From positions 91,001 to 155,000 of the forward strand of contig JBFLZR010000005.1 of the NCBI GenBank assembly GCA_040756055.1: DNA of 64,000 nucleotides, given 5' to 3'. Within the stretch, counting starts at the first letter, position 1; each line of letters starts with the position of its first letter. The translations under genes were made by a program, and so were the position numbers. Positions 18,691-27,259 of the stretch are shown here, piece by piece. This DNA is from Candidatus Zixiibacteriota bacterium. GTDB taxonomy: Bacteria > Zixibacteria > MSB-5A5 > GN15 > FEB-12. The notes beneath the pieces were generated by a model that had not been told where the DNA came from, searched no databases, and saw only the letters and a list, made by a program, of their open reading frames with translations.

Positions 18691-18777
18691 GCCGGAGTGG
18701 TGAAATTGGTAGACGCAGGGGACTCAAAATCCCCCGATGGCAACATCATGTCGGTTCGATTCCGACCTCCGGCACCA
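18691..18777 (+). tRNA. tRNA-Leu (CAA)
   Basis: An 87-base tRNA with acceptor arms GCCGGAG/CTCCGGC, an encoded CCA end, a D-loop typical of class II tRNAs, the anticodon loop CTCAAAA (anticodon CAA, reading UUG) and a long variable arm. The T-loop is TTCGATT. The last 14 bases (GACCTCCGGCACCA) recur at 20626-20639, beyond two duplicated genes, which suggests the 3' end served as an integration site. Confidence 0.95.
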
Positions 18778-18879
18778 TTTCCATGGATTTATTTGAGACT
18801 TCCGAGCTCGATCCGCGACTTGACAAACCCGGCCTTGTTGTCGTCATTACGGTAGATGGACCTTTGCGGGAGGATGAGA

Positions 18880-19653
18880 ATGTTCACTCACCGACTATAT
18901 ACATCGACAATTCTATTCCTGCTTTGCATTTGCACGGTTTCAGCTCATCCCGACACCGCCCGCCGGTCGGTGGATAGCCCAGAGAGGGCCCTTGAGGTAG
19001 CCCTCGCCTACACCGGCTTCAATGAAATTCAAATGCTTCTCGACAATGAAAAATACTCCGGTGTCGAATTAATCCTCTGCAAAGACTCGACCATTCCCTT
19101 TCTGGTCGATCAGGTCTACAACAAGCCAGTCTGGCACATTTTTCTCGACAGTGTCAATCTTCATGTGCCTGGATGTCCTGCCGAGGAGGAAGCAAAATGG
19201 AACCCAAAGAAATTCCATATACTTATAGATTCCGCGGCCGGGTTCTTCATAAAGGCATACACCAAGCGGGAAGGGGAATATGATTACTATCTTGGGGAAG
19301 AGCCCCCAGCGCATAGAGCCGAACAAGGATACCGCTCAAGTGAAGTCATTCACGATTATTGTCGCACAGTACCGAACGTTACTATGCAGCAGGCAATAGG
19401 GGCAGCAGCAGGATCCGACCCTCTAGCATCCAAGGAGTTGACTATCCTGCTCGTCTCGCAGAATAAGCGAGGAGAGGGGGCGAAACCCTTATGGAATATT
19501 CTCGGAAGAGGTTTTCCCCCAAGACCTTTTACAACGGGCGAGACCATTCCGCAAAATAACCATGCGCGTTCCGTAGTTGATGCTGAAACCGGACTCCTTC
19601 TTTATTGGACTAGTTCACCTCACCCCGACCTTCCCAAGAAAGTGAGCGATTAG
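18880..19653 (+). CDS. secreted protein of unknown family, copy 1 of a tandem pair
   Basis: A 257-residue product with a signal peptide (from MFTHRLYTSTILFLLC to about VSAHP). GGGAGG lies six bases before the ATG at 18880; an ATG two codons earlier abuts it too closely. The conserved core (ALEVALAYTGFNEIQMLLDN, then YSGVELILCKDSTIPFLVDQ) is nearly repeated in the next gene. There is one core cysteine and a C-terminal segment with RSVVDAETGLLL. I do not recognise the family. It lies inside the segment bounded by tRNA-Leu and the copy of its 3' end. Confidence 0.7.
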   Translation: MFTHRLYTSTILFLLCICTVSAHPDTARRSVDSPERALEVALAYTGFNEIQMLLDNEKYSGVELILCKDSTIPFLVDQVYNKPVWHIFLDSVNLHVPGCPAEEEAKWNPKKFHILIDSAAGFFIKAYTKREGEYDYYLGEEPPAHRAEQGYRSSEVIHDYCRTVPNVTMQQAIGAAAGSDPLASKELTILLVSQNKRGEGAKPLWNILGRGFPPRPFTTGETIPQNNHARSVVDAETGLLLYWTSSPHPDLPKKVSD

Positions 19654-19735
19654 TCGCGAGCCGCGTAACCCAAGCTTGACAACCGGCCCTCCATGTCCGT
19701 CTTTATGGTAGTTACCACAACGCGGGAGGATGAAA

Positions 19736-20515
19736 ATGCGCGTTTGCCAAATCTCTATTCTTGTGATTTTCGGGATGCTCTGCACTTCAGGCACTGTAGC
19801 CCAAACCGATAGCACCAGCCACTCGGTAGACACCCCGCGAGAAGCGCTGGAAAGAGCCTTGCAGTACACCGGCTTCAATGAAATTCAAAAGCTTCTCGAC
19901 AATGAAAAATACTCCGGTGTCGAGGTGATCATCTGCAAAGACTCGACTATTCCATTCTTGGTTGACCAAGTATACAACAGACCGGTATGGAAGGTCAGTG
20001 TAGAAAATGTGCGCCTTGATGGCCCCAACTGGCTGCGCGAGACAGTTGAGTCGCAAACTCCCAAGAACTTTACAGTTGTCCTCGACTCAACGGGAGGATT
20101 CTTTGTAAAAGCCTACTCTGTGTATGAAGGGTACGATCCGCAACTCGCTCCCGAGCCGTCTGCGGCTCACGCCGAGAAGCGACTCCGGTTCAAAGCCTTC
20201 ACAGGCTTTTGTGCTTCGATACCACCGATAACTCTTTTCGATGCACTCGGCAGGGCAGCTGGTTCAGACCCTCTGGGAGCAAAGGAGATTGTGGCCTACT
20301 TGGTAAAGTACAAGGGAAATAACGCCACGTGGCAGATCATTGGCAGGGGTATCGCACCGCTCTATCCCCTACTATCTGGGCCACCGCCGAATCCAGAAAC
20401 TGATTCTATGCTGTACATGGTGAACCGAGGACGAACTGTAATCGATGCGGAATCGGCAGCTCTATTGGAGATCTCAAATCAGCCCCTGCCTGAGTTGAGG
20501 CCGGAGCACAGATGA
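19736..20515 (+). CDS. secreted protein of unknown family, copy 2 of a tandem pair
   Basis: A 259-residue paralogue of the preceding gene. It has a signal peptide ending near TVAQT, the shared block LQYTGFNEIQKLLDNEKYSG and KDSTIPFLVDQVYN, and the same ending logic (GRTVIDAESAALLE). The start mirrors copy 1: GGGAGG, then ATG-three bases-ATG, the second ATG being better spaced. The upstream DNA of both copies also matches (TTGACAA-CCGGCC about 55 bases before the start, then GGTAG), so the duplication carried its promoter region. Divergence is modest in the N-terminal half and larger in the middle. Confidence 0.7.
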   Translation: MRVCQISILVIFGMLCTSGTVAQTDSTSHSVDTPREALERALQYTGFNEIQKLLDNEKYSGVEVIICKDSTIPFLVDQVYNRPVWKVSVENVRLDGPNWLRETVESQTPKNFTVVLDSTGGFFVKAYSVYEGYDPQLAPEPSAAHAEKRLRFKAFTGFCASIPPITLFDALGRAAGSDPLGAKEIVAYLVKYKGNNATWQIIGRGIAPLYPLLSGPPPNPETDSMLYMVNRGRTVIDAESAALLEISNQPLPELRPEHR

Positions 20516-20625
20516 ATGGCTGACCATATCTGACGATCGTCTTTTTTGCAATTCGATCTCTGCCTTATAAGCTTAATAACTAAACAACCGCCTGATAATA
20601 TTCTGTGTCGGATTCGGGCCTGTAA

Positions 20626-20639
20626 GACCTCCGGCACCA
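20626..20639 (+). repeat. copy of the tRNA-Leu 3' end (putative attachment site)
   Basis: GACCTCCGGCACCA, identical to the last 14 bases of tRNA-Leu at 18764-18777. Just upstream, TGTCGGATTCG also resembles the tRNA T-arm with an insertion. The pair encloses 1.85 kb holding two paralogous genes, the arrangement left by site-specific integration at a tRNA gene, but no integrase is present. Confidence 0.6.
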
Positions 20640-20652
20640 ACAAAAATCCAGA

Positions 20653-23600
20653 TCATTCCCGCTCAAACTTGAGTATCACGTCGAAACCGGCCTCCTTGGG
20701 GTCGCCCTCGGTCAACTGAAGATATATCAGACGCGTCAACTGATACTCCAGCGTCACTGTCTCAGGCTCCAAATCGTTGTCGGTCGAGGCTCCAAAGCTG
20801 CGCTCATAACTCATGAACAAATCCGGCGTGAGATACTTGCCTATCACGACCGATGCGCTCTGGAGATCCCCTTCCGCCTTTACCTCGATAACATCGAGAT
20901 TCAATTCGTTGCCAAGCGCCTGCGCGAGTTGTCCGGCCAGCAGTTTGGCCGCGACGCCGCCCGCTACGGCACCGGCGCTGGTACCGTTTTCGCCGACGAC
21001 CGACGATCGCTGACCCTGCGTCAGCTCATCAAGACTCCTGCCGAAGACTATATACGCCATGGCATCACCCTCGGAAATCTCCGTTTCATCCAGTGTAAAT
21101 CTTATCTGCGGCGTTTCCGATGTTCCCGTCACAAGCAAGTGCAGTGTCTTCTTTTCCTTCGCTGCTGTCCGGAAGACATAGCCTGCCTCAATGTCCAGAT
21201 TGGCAACATAGTCTTTTCCCCCCTGAAAGGACAGTTGCCCCTGCTTAATAGTAAATTTCTTGCCATACAGGCTGTACTGCCCTCGGACAACATTTACACT
21301 GCCGAACAGCTCAAAATCCGGGCCCTCCTTCACGACATCGATATTTCCCGACACCTCCAGTTTCATATCGGGACTTCTAATCCACGTATTTTTGGGGATA
21401 GTTACTGTGATCGTTCCACGAAGGTCTTCCATATATTTCGATTCAACGGTATCCGGTATCACTTCTTCAACAGCCGGCCCCTGCGCGGCCAGAGGACTGC
21501 GCAGACTATCCGGCCGCGTAGCCTTGACAAGCATCGGTGTGGTCGGTCTGCTCGCGGTCGACTGTCCAAACTGCGTCATGATCGCCGGAAGCCAGAGATT
21601 CGAGCGGTTCACTGTTATCGTCCCACTATAGGTTGGCTCGTCGGCGCCCTCGAGCCGGGCATCAGAGGTAACCTGAACTTCATAATGCTTGTGCCGCACG
21701 AGATAAAAATCTTTCGTGGCGAGCTCAAACCGCGATGATGATATCTCGCCGCTCACTAACCCTCCGTCGAATGTCATCTCCCCGGACAGACGAAACTTAC
21801 CGCCATTCTGCGTCATCACCACGCTATCGATCGACGTCCTGCCCGGAGCAAAGCCTATTCCCGCCTCCATGTCCGTATAGTTGATACCGTACACAGGAAT
21901 GCTGAGCGCACCTTTACGCACTCTGACATTACCGGATACTTTCGGGTCCGACAGGGTATTTGATGCCTGTAGAGCACATTGGATATATCCCTCCGCTTCG
22001 TTCACAACATACCCCGCCGCCTTGAGAACATCGAGCGAAAGACTATCAGTTATTATACGAACATCTATGGTACTGTCCACCCCGGCTTGAGATGTTGTGT
22101 CGAGTACAAACGGCGCCGAACCGGCAATCATCAGACTCTCCGCCTGAGTCGGTTTTAGATTCATTGAAAAGTTTACCCGCTGATCGGAATAATCGAAGTT
22201 ACCGTCAAGTCGTTCGAAGTCAAAATTGGAGTACTTTCCCGATGAGATCACAAGATTACCGTGTATCGTCGGATTATTCGTCTTACCGGACAATCTCCAA
22301 TCGCTGTTGAGTGTGCCGGTCACCGGCAAGTCGACAATGGACCCAAATTGCGCCAGCGATAGATTTTCCACTCTCGCCGTAAGATCAGACTCACCCTCCG
22401 GATCAACTGTCCCATCCACACCGACCGTCTGCATCCCCGCGCCATTGGGCTCTTCAGATCGCAAGATGAAATTATCAATATTGTAACGACCGCTATCGAT
22501 CGTGAGAAGGCTTAAGTCACTTGCCTTCCAGAGCAGATCTTCATAACGCAACGACAGATCAGTGGGATTTATTCGGGTAACGCTGTCAAGAAAGATTCTG
22601 CAGTTAAGACTGCCCGCGAACTCATTAGCTCCGAACGCGCTGAGTGTGACAGTCGCGATATTACGAGAGTAGTCGGCATCGGCGTTTACACTATCCAATC
22701 TCAGGCCACCGCGTTCAATCTGTTCGCCCCGAAGCCACCCCGAAAACGATAGCACCGAGTCAATAAGACTGCCCTCCGTATTCGCTGACAGCGAACCCAC
22801 AGAAATATCGTTATACTTCAATCCCGATGCGTTTATCTTTGCCGTGCCGATGAGGCTATCGGGCAGGCCGTGCAATCGTCCCTCAATAGTCCCTCGACCT
22901 TCAAGAACTTCCGCACCGGCGAATTCCCTTAGGCTGGAGATGTCATTTACACTTGCTCTGTATCCCAAGTCGCTTGCCCCGGTGGCGCTGAGCACGCCTG
23001 AAAGATTTATGTCTGCAATCGATGATCCCAGCAGTGCGGTGTCAATTTTCAGTCGTTCTTCACCAAACTCCGTGGCTATATATCCGCTGTCTAGATCATA
23101 TTGAAGCACCCGCGATGACCTCAGTACCATACGGGCATAGCCCCGCGCCGTTTCCCGCGTATATCCCTTCCCGCTGGTTTGCGCCGACAGGTTGATGTCG
23201 GTCTGAAGGGTGTCGCCAAATCCAAGTCGGGCGAGGTTTAGCCCCGCGATATCAAGGTCGAGATCATATGAGACCGAGTCAAATAATTCGCCAACCTCGC
23301 CCCTTGCCTCAATCTTCCCGAACTCTCCCTCACCCTTGAAAGCCCCGGAAACTGCTTGTTCGGCATAGTCGATGTCAAACCAGAAAGCCGATAGTCGATA
23401 AATATCAATCAGCGATCTCTCGAAATCCGCCTCGACCGACACTCTCGCCTGCTCCGGCTCCATACCTGAGCCTTCAATAGCAACAGAGCCATTTAGAGTA
23501 ACCCTTACAGTCGTATCCGTAACCCAGTCTTCCGAGGCTACGCGGTCGAAAACCGCATCCGCCAAATAACTAAGTGGTCCGCTGGTCAATGAATCGTACG

Positions 23601-24567
23601 CCACCGAGAGCGGGTAAGCATCGGCTTCTATGTCGATTCGCTGCTCGCCGCGTTGCGCCGACACGGTAACCCATAGGGAGTCTTTGGTCAATTCGCCGAA
23701 AAGAAAGACCAAGGGCAGGGGATCTTTCATCACCGATGGTATGAATCGCCTGAATTCCGACAACGTTAGAGAGTCAGCAGATATCGTCGCCGAATTCGCT
23801 ACGGGATTGTCCGGATGATATTCAGCGTCTCCCGTGATGCGGTTCATCGGAGTCTCAATGGTAACGCTTTCGAATCTATAAGCGGCACTGTCGACCGTTG
23901 CTCGCAATTCGGCGTGGCTTATGCGAAAATCAGGGTCGAGTGTGTGAAGTCTCAAATCATAAAGACCAACCTCTATCATGCCATCGGCGAACTTGCCGCC
24001 AACGTGTATATCCAAATCTTCAATTCTCCGGGGTATCAGTGAGTCCGAACCGACAATATCTACCGCGCCGCTGTTCAATACCAGGTCGTCGACAACAATG
24101 TCATAACCGAATTCTGCTGCCGAGGTGTCGACCTGTCCCGTTGCAGTATCCGATAGCACAACCTTCGCCAGGTTCCATGAGGAATCCTTTCTCTGCAGAG
24201 CAAGCAGGTACAGAGAGTCAATCGCAACCGAGTCGACCTGCACCGTTTGATTGACCAGCTTCCAGGGGTTATACTGTAAGTAGAGGCTGGATATACGCGC
24301 TACAGTGTCGTTATCCATCACGAGGCTCACCCCTCGAAGTGTAAGATGGTTGAAGACATTTCCATCCATACCCTCTATGGCGAGCTCTCCGTTAATTGAT
24401 TCATTCGCGGTTGATACTATTTTTGCGCGCAACCAGTCACGGAAGAACCCGGTCTGAGTGAAGACAATGGCGAGAACAGCCAACACGACCACCGCCGTAA
24501 GCAGCTCTGACAGTATGGTCCCGATGCGATGCCGGATAGGCTTGCTGTTTTTCTGTTTATGAGGCAT
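20653..24567 (-). CDS. tamB: translocation and assembly module protein TamB (DUF490)
   Basis: A 1304-residue AsmA-like/TamB protein, anchored by one N-terminal helix (about 17-40), with a very long repetitive beta-rich body that spans the periplasm. The C-terminal DUF490 domain is recognised by MEDLRGTITVTIPKNTWIRS, the KFTIKQGQLSFQGGKDYVA motif and the closing region EVKAEGDLQSASVVIGKYLT. It works with the BamA-like partner encoded just upstream, in outer-membrane protein insertion or lipid transport. The ATG lies 20 bases after the partner's stop, so the two are co-transcribed. Confidence 0.92.
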   Translation of the reverse strand: MPHKQKNSKPIRHRIGTILSELLTAVVVLAVLAIVFTQTGFFRDWLRAKIVSTANESINGELAIEGMDGNVFNHLTLRGVSLVMDNDTVARISSLYLQYNPWKLVNQTVQVDSVAIDSLYLLALQRKDSSWNLAKVVLSDTATGQVDTSAAEFGYDIVVDDLVLNSGAVDIVGSDSLIPRRIEDLDIHVGGKFADGMIEVGLYDLRLHTLDPDFRISHAELRATVDSAAYRFESVTIETPMNRITGDAEYHPDNPVANSATISADSLTLSEFRRFIPSVMKDPLPLVFLFGELTKDSLWVTVSAQRGEQRIDIEADAYPLSVAYDSLTSGPLSYLADAVFDRVASEDWVTDTTVRVTLNGSVAIEGSGMEPEQARVSVEADFERSLIDIYRLSAFWFDIDYAEQAVSGAFKGEGEFGKIEARGEVGELFDSVSYDLDLDIAGLNLARLGFGDTLQTDINLSAQTSGKGYTRETARGYARMVLRSSRVLQYDLDSGYIATEFGEERLKIDTALLGSSIADINLSGVLSATGASDLGYRASVNDISSLREFAGAEVLEGRGTIEGRLHGLPDSLIGTAKINASGLKYNDISVGSLSANTEGSLIDSVLSFSGWLRGEQIERGGLRLDSVNADADYSRNIATVTLSAFGANEFAGSLNCRIFLDSVTRINPTDLSLRYEDLLWKASDLSLLTIDSGRYNIDNFILRSEEPNGAGMQTVGVDGTVDPEGESDLTARVENLSLAQFGSIVDLPVTGTLNSDWRLSGKTNNPTIHGNLVISSGKYSNFDFERLDGNFDYSDQRVNFSMNLKPTQAESLMIAGSAPFVLDTTSQAGVDSTIDVRIITDSLSLDVLKAAGYVVNEAEGYIQCALQASNTLSDPKVSGNVRVRKGALSIPVYGINYTDMEAGIGFAPGRTSIDSVVMTQNGGKFRLSGEMTFDGGLVSGEISSSRFELATKDFYLVRHKHYEVQVTSDARLEGADEPTYSGTITVNRSNLWLPAIMTQFGQSTASRPTTPMLVKATRPDSLRSPLAAQGPAVEEVIPDTVESKYMEDLRGTITVTIPKNTWIRSPDMKLEVSGNIDVVKEGPDFELFGSVNVVRGQYSLYGKKFTIKQGQLSFQGGKDYVANLDIEAGYVFRTAAKEKKTLHLLVTGTSETPQIRFTLDETEISEGDAMAYIVFGRSLDELTQGQRSSVVGENGTSAGAVAGGVAAKLLAGQLAQALGNELNLDVIEVKAEGDLQSASVVIGKYLTPDLFMSYERSFGASTDNDLEPETVTLEYQLTRLIYLQLTEGDPKEAGFDVILKFERE

Positions 24568-24587
24568 GTATCATCCGTGCTCTTATC

Positions 24588-26429
24588 TTAAAATGCCTCT
24601 CCGACACTGATATGAACCTGGCCGGTCGCTTCGTCATCGAACACCGGTCTGGCTACATCTACCCGTATCGCTCCGATGGGAGTCTTTACTCGCAGACCGA
24701 GCCCCGCTGAGTACCTCAAATCGTCAACAGGAAAGCGGTACGATTGAAGCCATACGTTACCACCGTCAACAAACATAGCGCCCGACAGAATGCCCCAGAT
24801 AGGATGACGCAGTTCGAGACTTCCCTCGAGCAAACTTTCGCCGCCCACAGGTATGTCATTTTCCACAGGTCCCAACTCCGCTCGAGCCCAGCCTCTGACC
24901 GAGGCGCTCCCACCCGAAAAGAATCTATCCTCGACAGGTACGAATCCATGGGTATCAGAGGAACGGATTCCGCCGATCCTGACGCGCGCGGCGAGCACCA
25001 TCCCCAGAACCGGCTGATACCGGCGCAACTCAAAGAGACTTCGCGTAAAATGATAATCGCTTCCCAGTCCCAGCCCGCTGATTTTGAACGCTCCAGCTAT
25101 ATAAAGTCCCTGGGTGGGTGACAGCACCGGCGTCGAATTATCCCAGGTAAGCCCGAACATTACGCTCGACTTATTATATAAATCGGATATCTCGTTCGAA
25201 TCGCCGATATCGGCCAGTGAGGTGGTATCCAGCTTCACGCGCTCGAAAGTATATGTCACCGAACTCCGCAGAGACCGACTGAACTCGTGAAGAGCCGAAA
25301 CGTTGCCCCCGTACCTGTTCTCGGTGAATCCCGGTTCCTCCTGTCGCAGTATGAACGGATTGATCTCAAGGCGGGTATTAATGGTCAGGAAAGCCGGCTG
25401 GATGTGCTTGAGACTGACGTGGTACGGTTCTATGTCCGAGTGCTTGGCATACAGGTTGATGCGCCGAGCACCGCCAAAAACGCCGAGAACATACGAATCG
25501 GAATACACTCGAATCTTCTCTTCACGCCCGTAACCAAAACCAATTCTCGTTGTGAATCGGGGCGCCTCCTTGACTCGCACTTCTACCGGTACGATAGAAT
25601 CCTGTGTCGATGTCAGCCGCGCCGTGACTGTTGCTACATGAAAAAGCGATAGGTTGTAAATGCGGCGCTGCGACTCCTCTAAATCTTTACGGCTGTACTC
25701 ATCCCCGCTGGAAAAAGCCAGATACTTCCGAATGAGCGCTTCCGAGACGTTATCATTGCCGATTACCGTGATTTCGCCAAAGCGGCTATGCGGACCCGGT
25801 ACGACCGTCCATGTGATATCTACCGTCCTCTGCGGTTCATTGACTTCGAGGTTGGGGATGATCTGAGAGAACGGAAAACCGGCGTCATCGAGCGCTCTTC
25901 CCAGAGCCATCCGGTCGGCATCCACATCTGCATCTCGGAACCGTTTCCCGGTGCGGGCTTTGAGTTCCAGAGAAACTTTATCGACGAGGGCAGCTATCTG
26001 AGAGCCAAGAGCAGCCAGAGAATCCGGTTTGACCAACGATACCTTGCCGACCGAAATGGAATCCCCCTCGTCAACTCGTATCGTAATCCTGACCGTCCGA
26101 TCCTTCGCATCAGTATCAAGGTCAGCCAACACAGCCTTCGCATAAAGAAATCCCTCCTTCTGATAATACCGGACAATTGCCTCCAGATCGTTTGCCAGAA
26201 TGTCTTCACTGTAAAGAAATGACTCCTTGCCGAGTATTGTTTTGGCGAATCCCCCTGTAGCATACGTTGCCATCTGCAGGCGAAGATCGTCGTCTGAGAT
26301 AACCTGGTTGCCCACGAATTCCAGACTTCGAACCTCAAAATTGTTCTGGCTGAAAGCAAGCTCCGCCAAAAGTGAGGTCAGGATAAGGACGAAGGAAAAC
26401 CGAAATATTGTATTCAAGAATTTCTTCAT
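24588..26429 (-). CDS. tamA: BamA/TamA-family outer-membrane assembly protein
   Basis: Omp85-family protein of 613 residues. A signal peptide (to about residue 27) is followed by POTRA domains (VRSLEFVGNQVISDDDLRLQ at the first; SRFGEITVIGNDNVSEALIR near 230), then a C-terminal 16-strand barrel from about 300. The barrel carries the expected FFSGGSASVRGWARAELGP segment with the RGW variant of the VRGF/Y lid motif, and it ends in phenylalanine as outer-membrane barrels do. Linkage to tamB and only about three POTRA domains favour TamA over BamA itself. Confidence 0.9.
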   Translation of the reverse strand: MKKFLNTIFRFSFVLILTSLLAELAFSQNNFEVRSLEFVGNQVISDDDLRLQMATYATGGFAKTILGKESFLYSEDILANDLEAIVRYYQKEGFLYAKAVLADLDTDAKDRTVRITIRVDEGDSISVGKVSLVKPDSLAALGSQIAALVDKVSLELKARTGKRFRDADVDADRMALGRALDDAGFPFSQIIPNLEVNEPQRTVDITWTVVPGPHSRFGEITVIGNDNVSEALIRKYLAFSSGDEYSRKDLEESQRRIYNLSLFHVATVTARLTSTQDSIVPVEVRVKEAPRFTTRIGFGYGREEKIRVYSDSYVLGVFGGARRINLYAKHSDIEPYHVSLKHIQPAFLTINTRLEINPFILRQEEPGFTENRYGGNVSALHEFSRSLRSSVTYTFERVKLDTTSLADIGDSNEISDLYNKSSVMFGLTWDNSTPVLSPTQGLYIAGAFKISGLGLGSDYHFTRSLFELRRYQPVLGMVLAARVRIGGIRSSDTHGFVPVEDRFFSGGSASVRGWARAELGPVENDIPVGGESLLEGSLELRHPIWGILSGAMFVDGGNVWLQSYRFPVDDLRYSAGLGLRVKTPIGAIRVDVARPVFDDEATGQVHISVGEAF

Positions 26430-26545
26430 ATACTGCTGTTAGCACCCGCGTACGCCGCGACGGCTCTGCTGAAACTGACAGCTCCGGGTGTCCCCACAAT
26501 ATACGGTATAGCCGGGTTTTGAACAACAGCCGAGCCAGGCACATA

Positions 26546-26572
26546 CAAAAAGGCCAGCCCAATGGGCTGGCC
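26546..26572 (-). terminator. intrinsic terminator for the 26663-27010 gene
   Basis: Perfect stem GGCCAGCCC/GGGCTGGCC with a 3-base loop; on the minus strand it is followed by TTTTT. Confidence 0.88.
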
Positions 26573-26662
26573 CTAAGATGTCGTGCGAGATGTTATACCG
26601 GTGTCAAATATGAGTAAATGCTCTCTGCTGTCCACTCAATAGAGTCTGAAACCCTGCTTCCC

Positions 26663-27010
26663 TCAAATAAGTTCCTCGTCCGGATCGATTGAGGAATTTT
26701 CCGCACCGTTGGGTATATCTTCCGAGTCGTGACTGTTCATCTTCTGCCGCCATCGAATCAGTCTAATACGCTTTATGGTCTCGTCTATCGTTGCGTTCGG
26801 CCTATACGGAAGGCCATACTTCTGCCTGAGTTCGATAATATACTCACGCTCCTTCTCTCGAATTCGAAGGGCCTTTATGTCAGCCGACAGCTTCTGAAGC
26901 TCTTCTATGCTCGTAGGAAGGAATATGCTCCACAGGTCTTCGGGTATCTCCGACAGATACTGCTTTATTTCCGGAAATTCCTCAAAAGTCCTGTTTTTTT
27001 GCTGTGTCAT
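26663..27010 (-). CDS. hypothetical 115-residue protein
   Basis: A small, charged, mostly helical protein with no signal peptide or membrane segment. The region around residues 38-62 (SADIKALRIREKEREYIIEL) is rich in Lys, Arg and Glu and may form a coiled coil; the C-terminus is acidic. An AGGGGTAAGG-like purine stretch lies before the ATG, and a strong terminator follows about 90 bases after the stop, so the gene is monocistronic. I do not recognise the family. The start and stop signals support a real gene. Confidence 0.6.
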   Translation of the reverse strand: MTQQKNRTFEEFPEIKQYLSEIPEDLWSIFLPTSIEELQKLSADIKALRIREKEREYIIELRQKYGLPYRPNATIDETIKRIRLIRWRQKMNSHDSEDIPNGAENSSIDPDEELI

Positions 27011-27259
27011 TTGCCTTACCCCTAAATCGGGTTAAATGGGTCTGTTTTGACTTCTGTCATGTTCAACAAGACGAAAACCAAATTGTTCCACAAAAAAGAA
27101 TATGCCTGCAAATCAGGCCTTCTGCCTGACCAGCGGTTTTTGTTGACCCGATTTCCTGTCCCCCATATCCTGTGATCTGGGCTGGCGTTTGTATCTTAAG
27201 CCGTTGCAGATGACGCCAGTGAATGCCAGCTGGCCTCAGGGAAATAAGGAAAACAGAAT

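Noticed and set aside
20653..24567. Rightward frames inside tamB (for example 20929-21738)
   Set aside because: They mirror the coding strand of a clearly conserved TamB protein and have no start signals.
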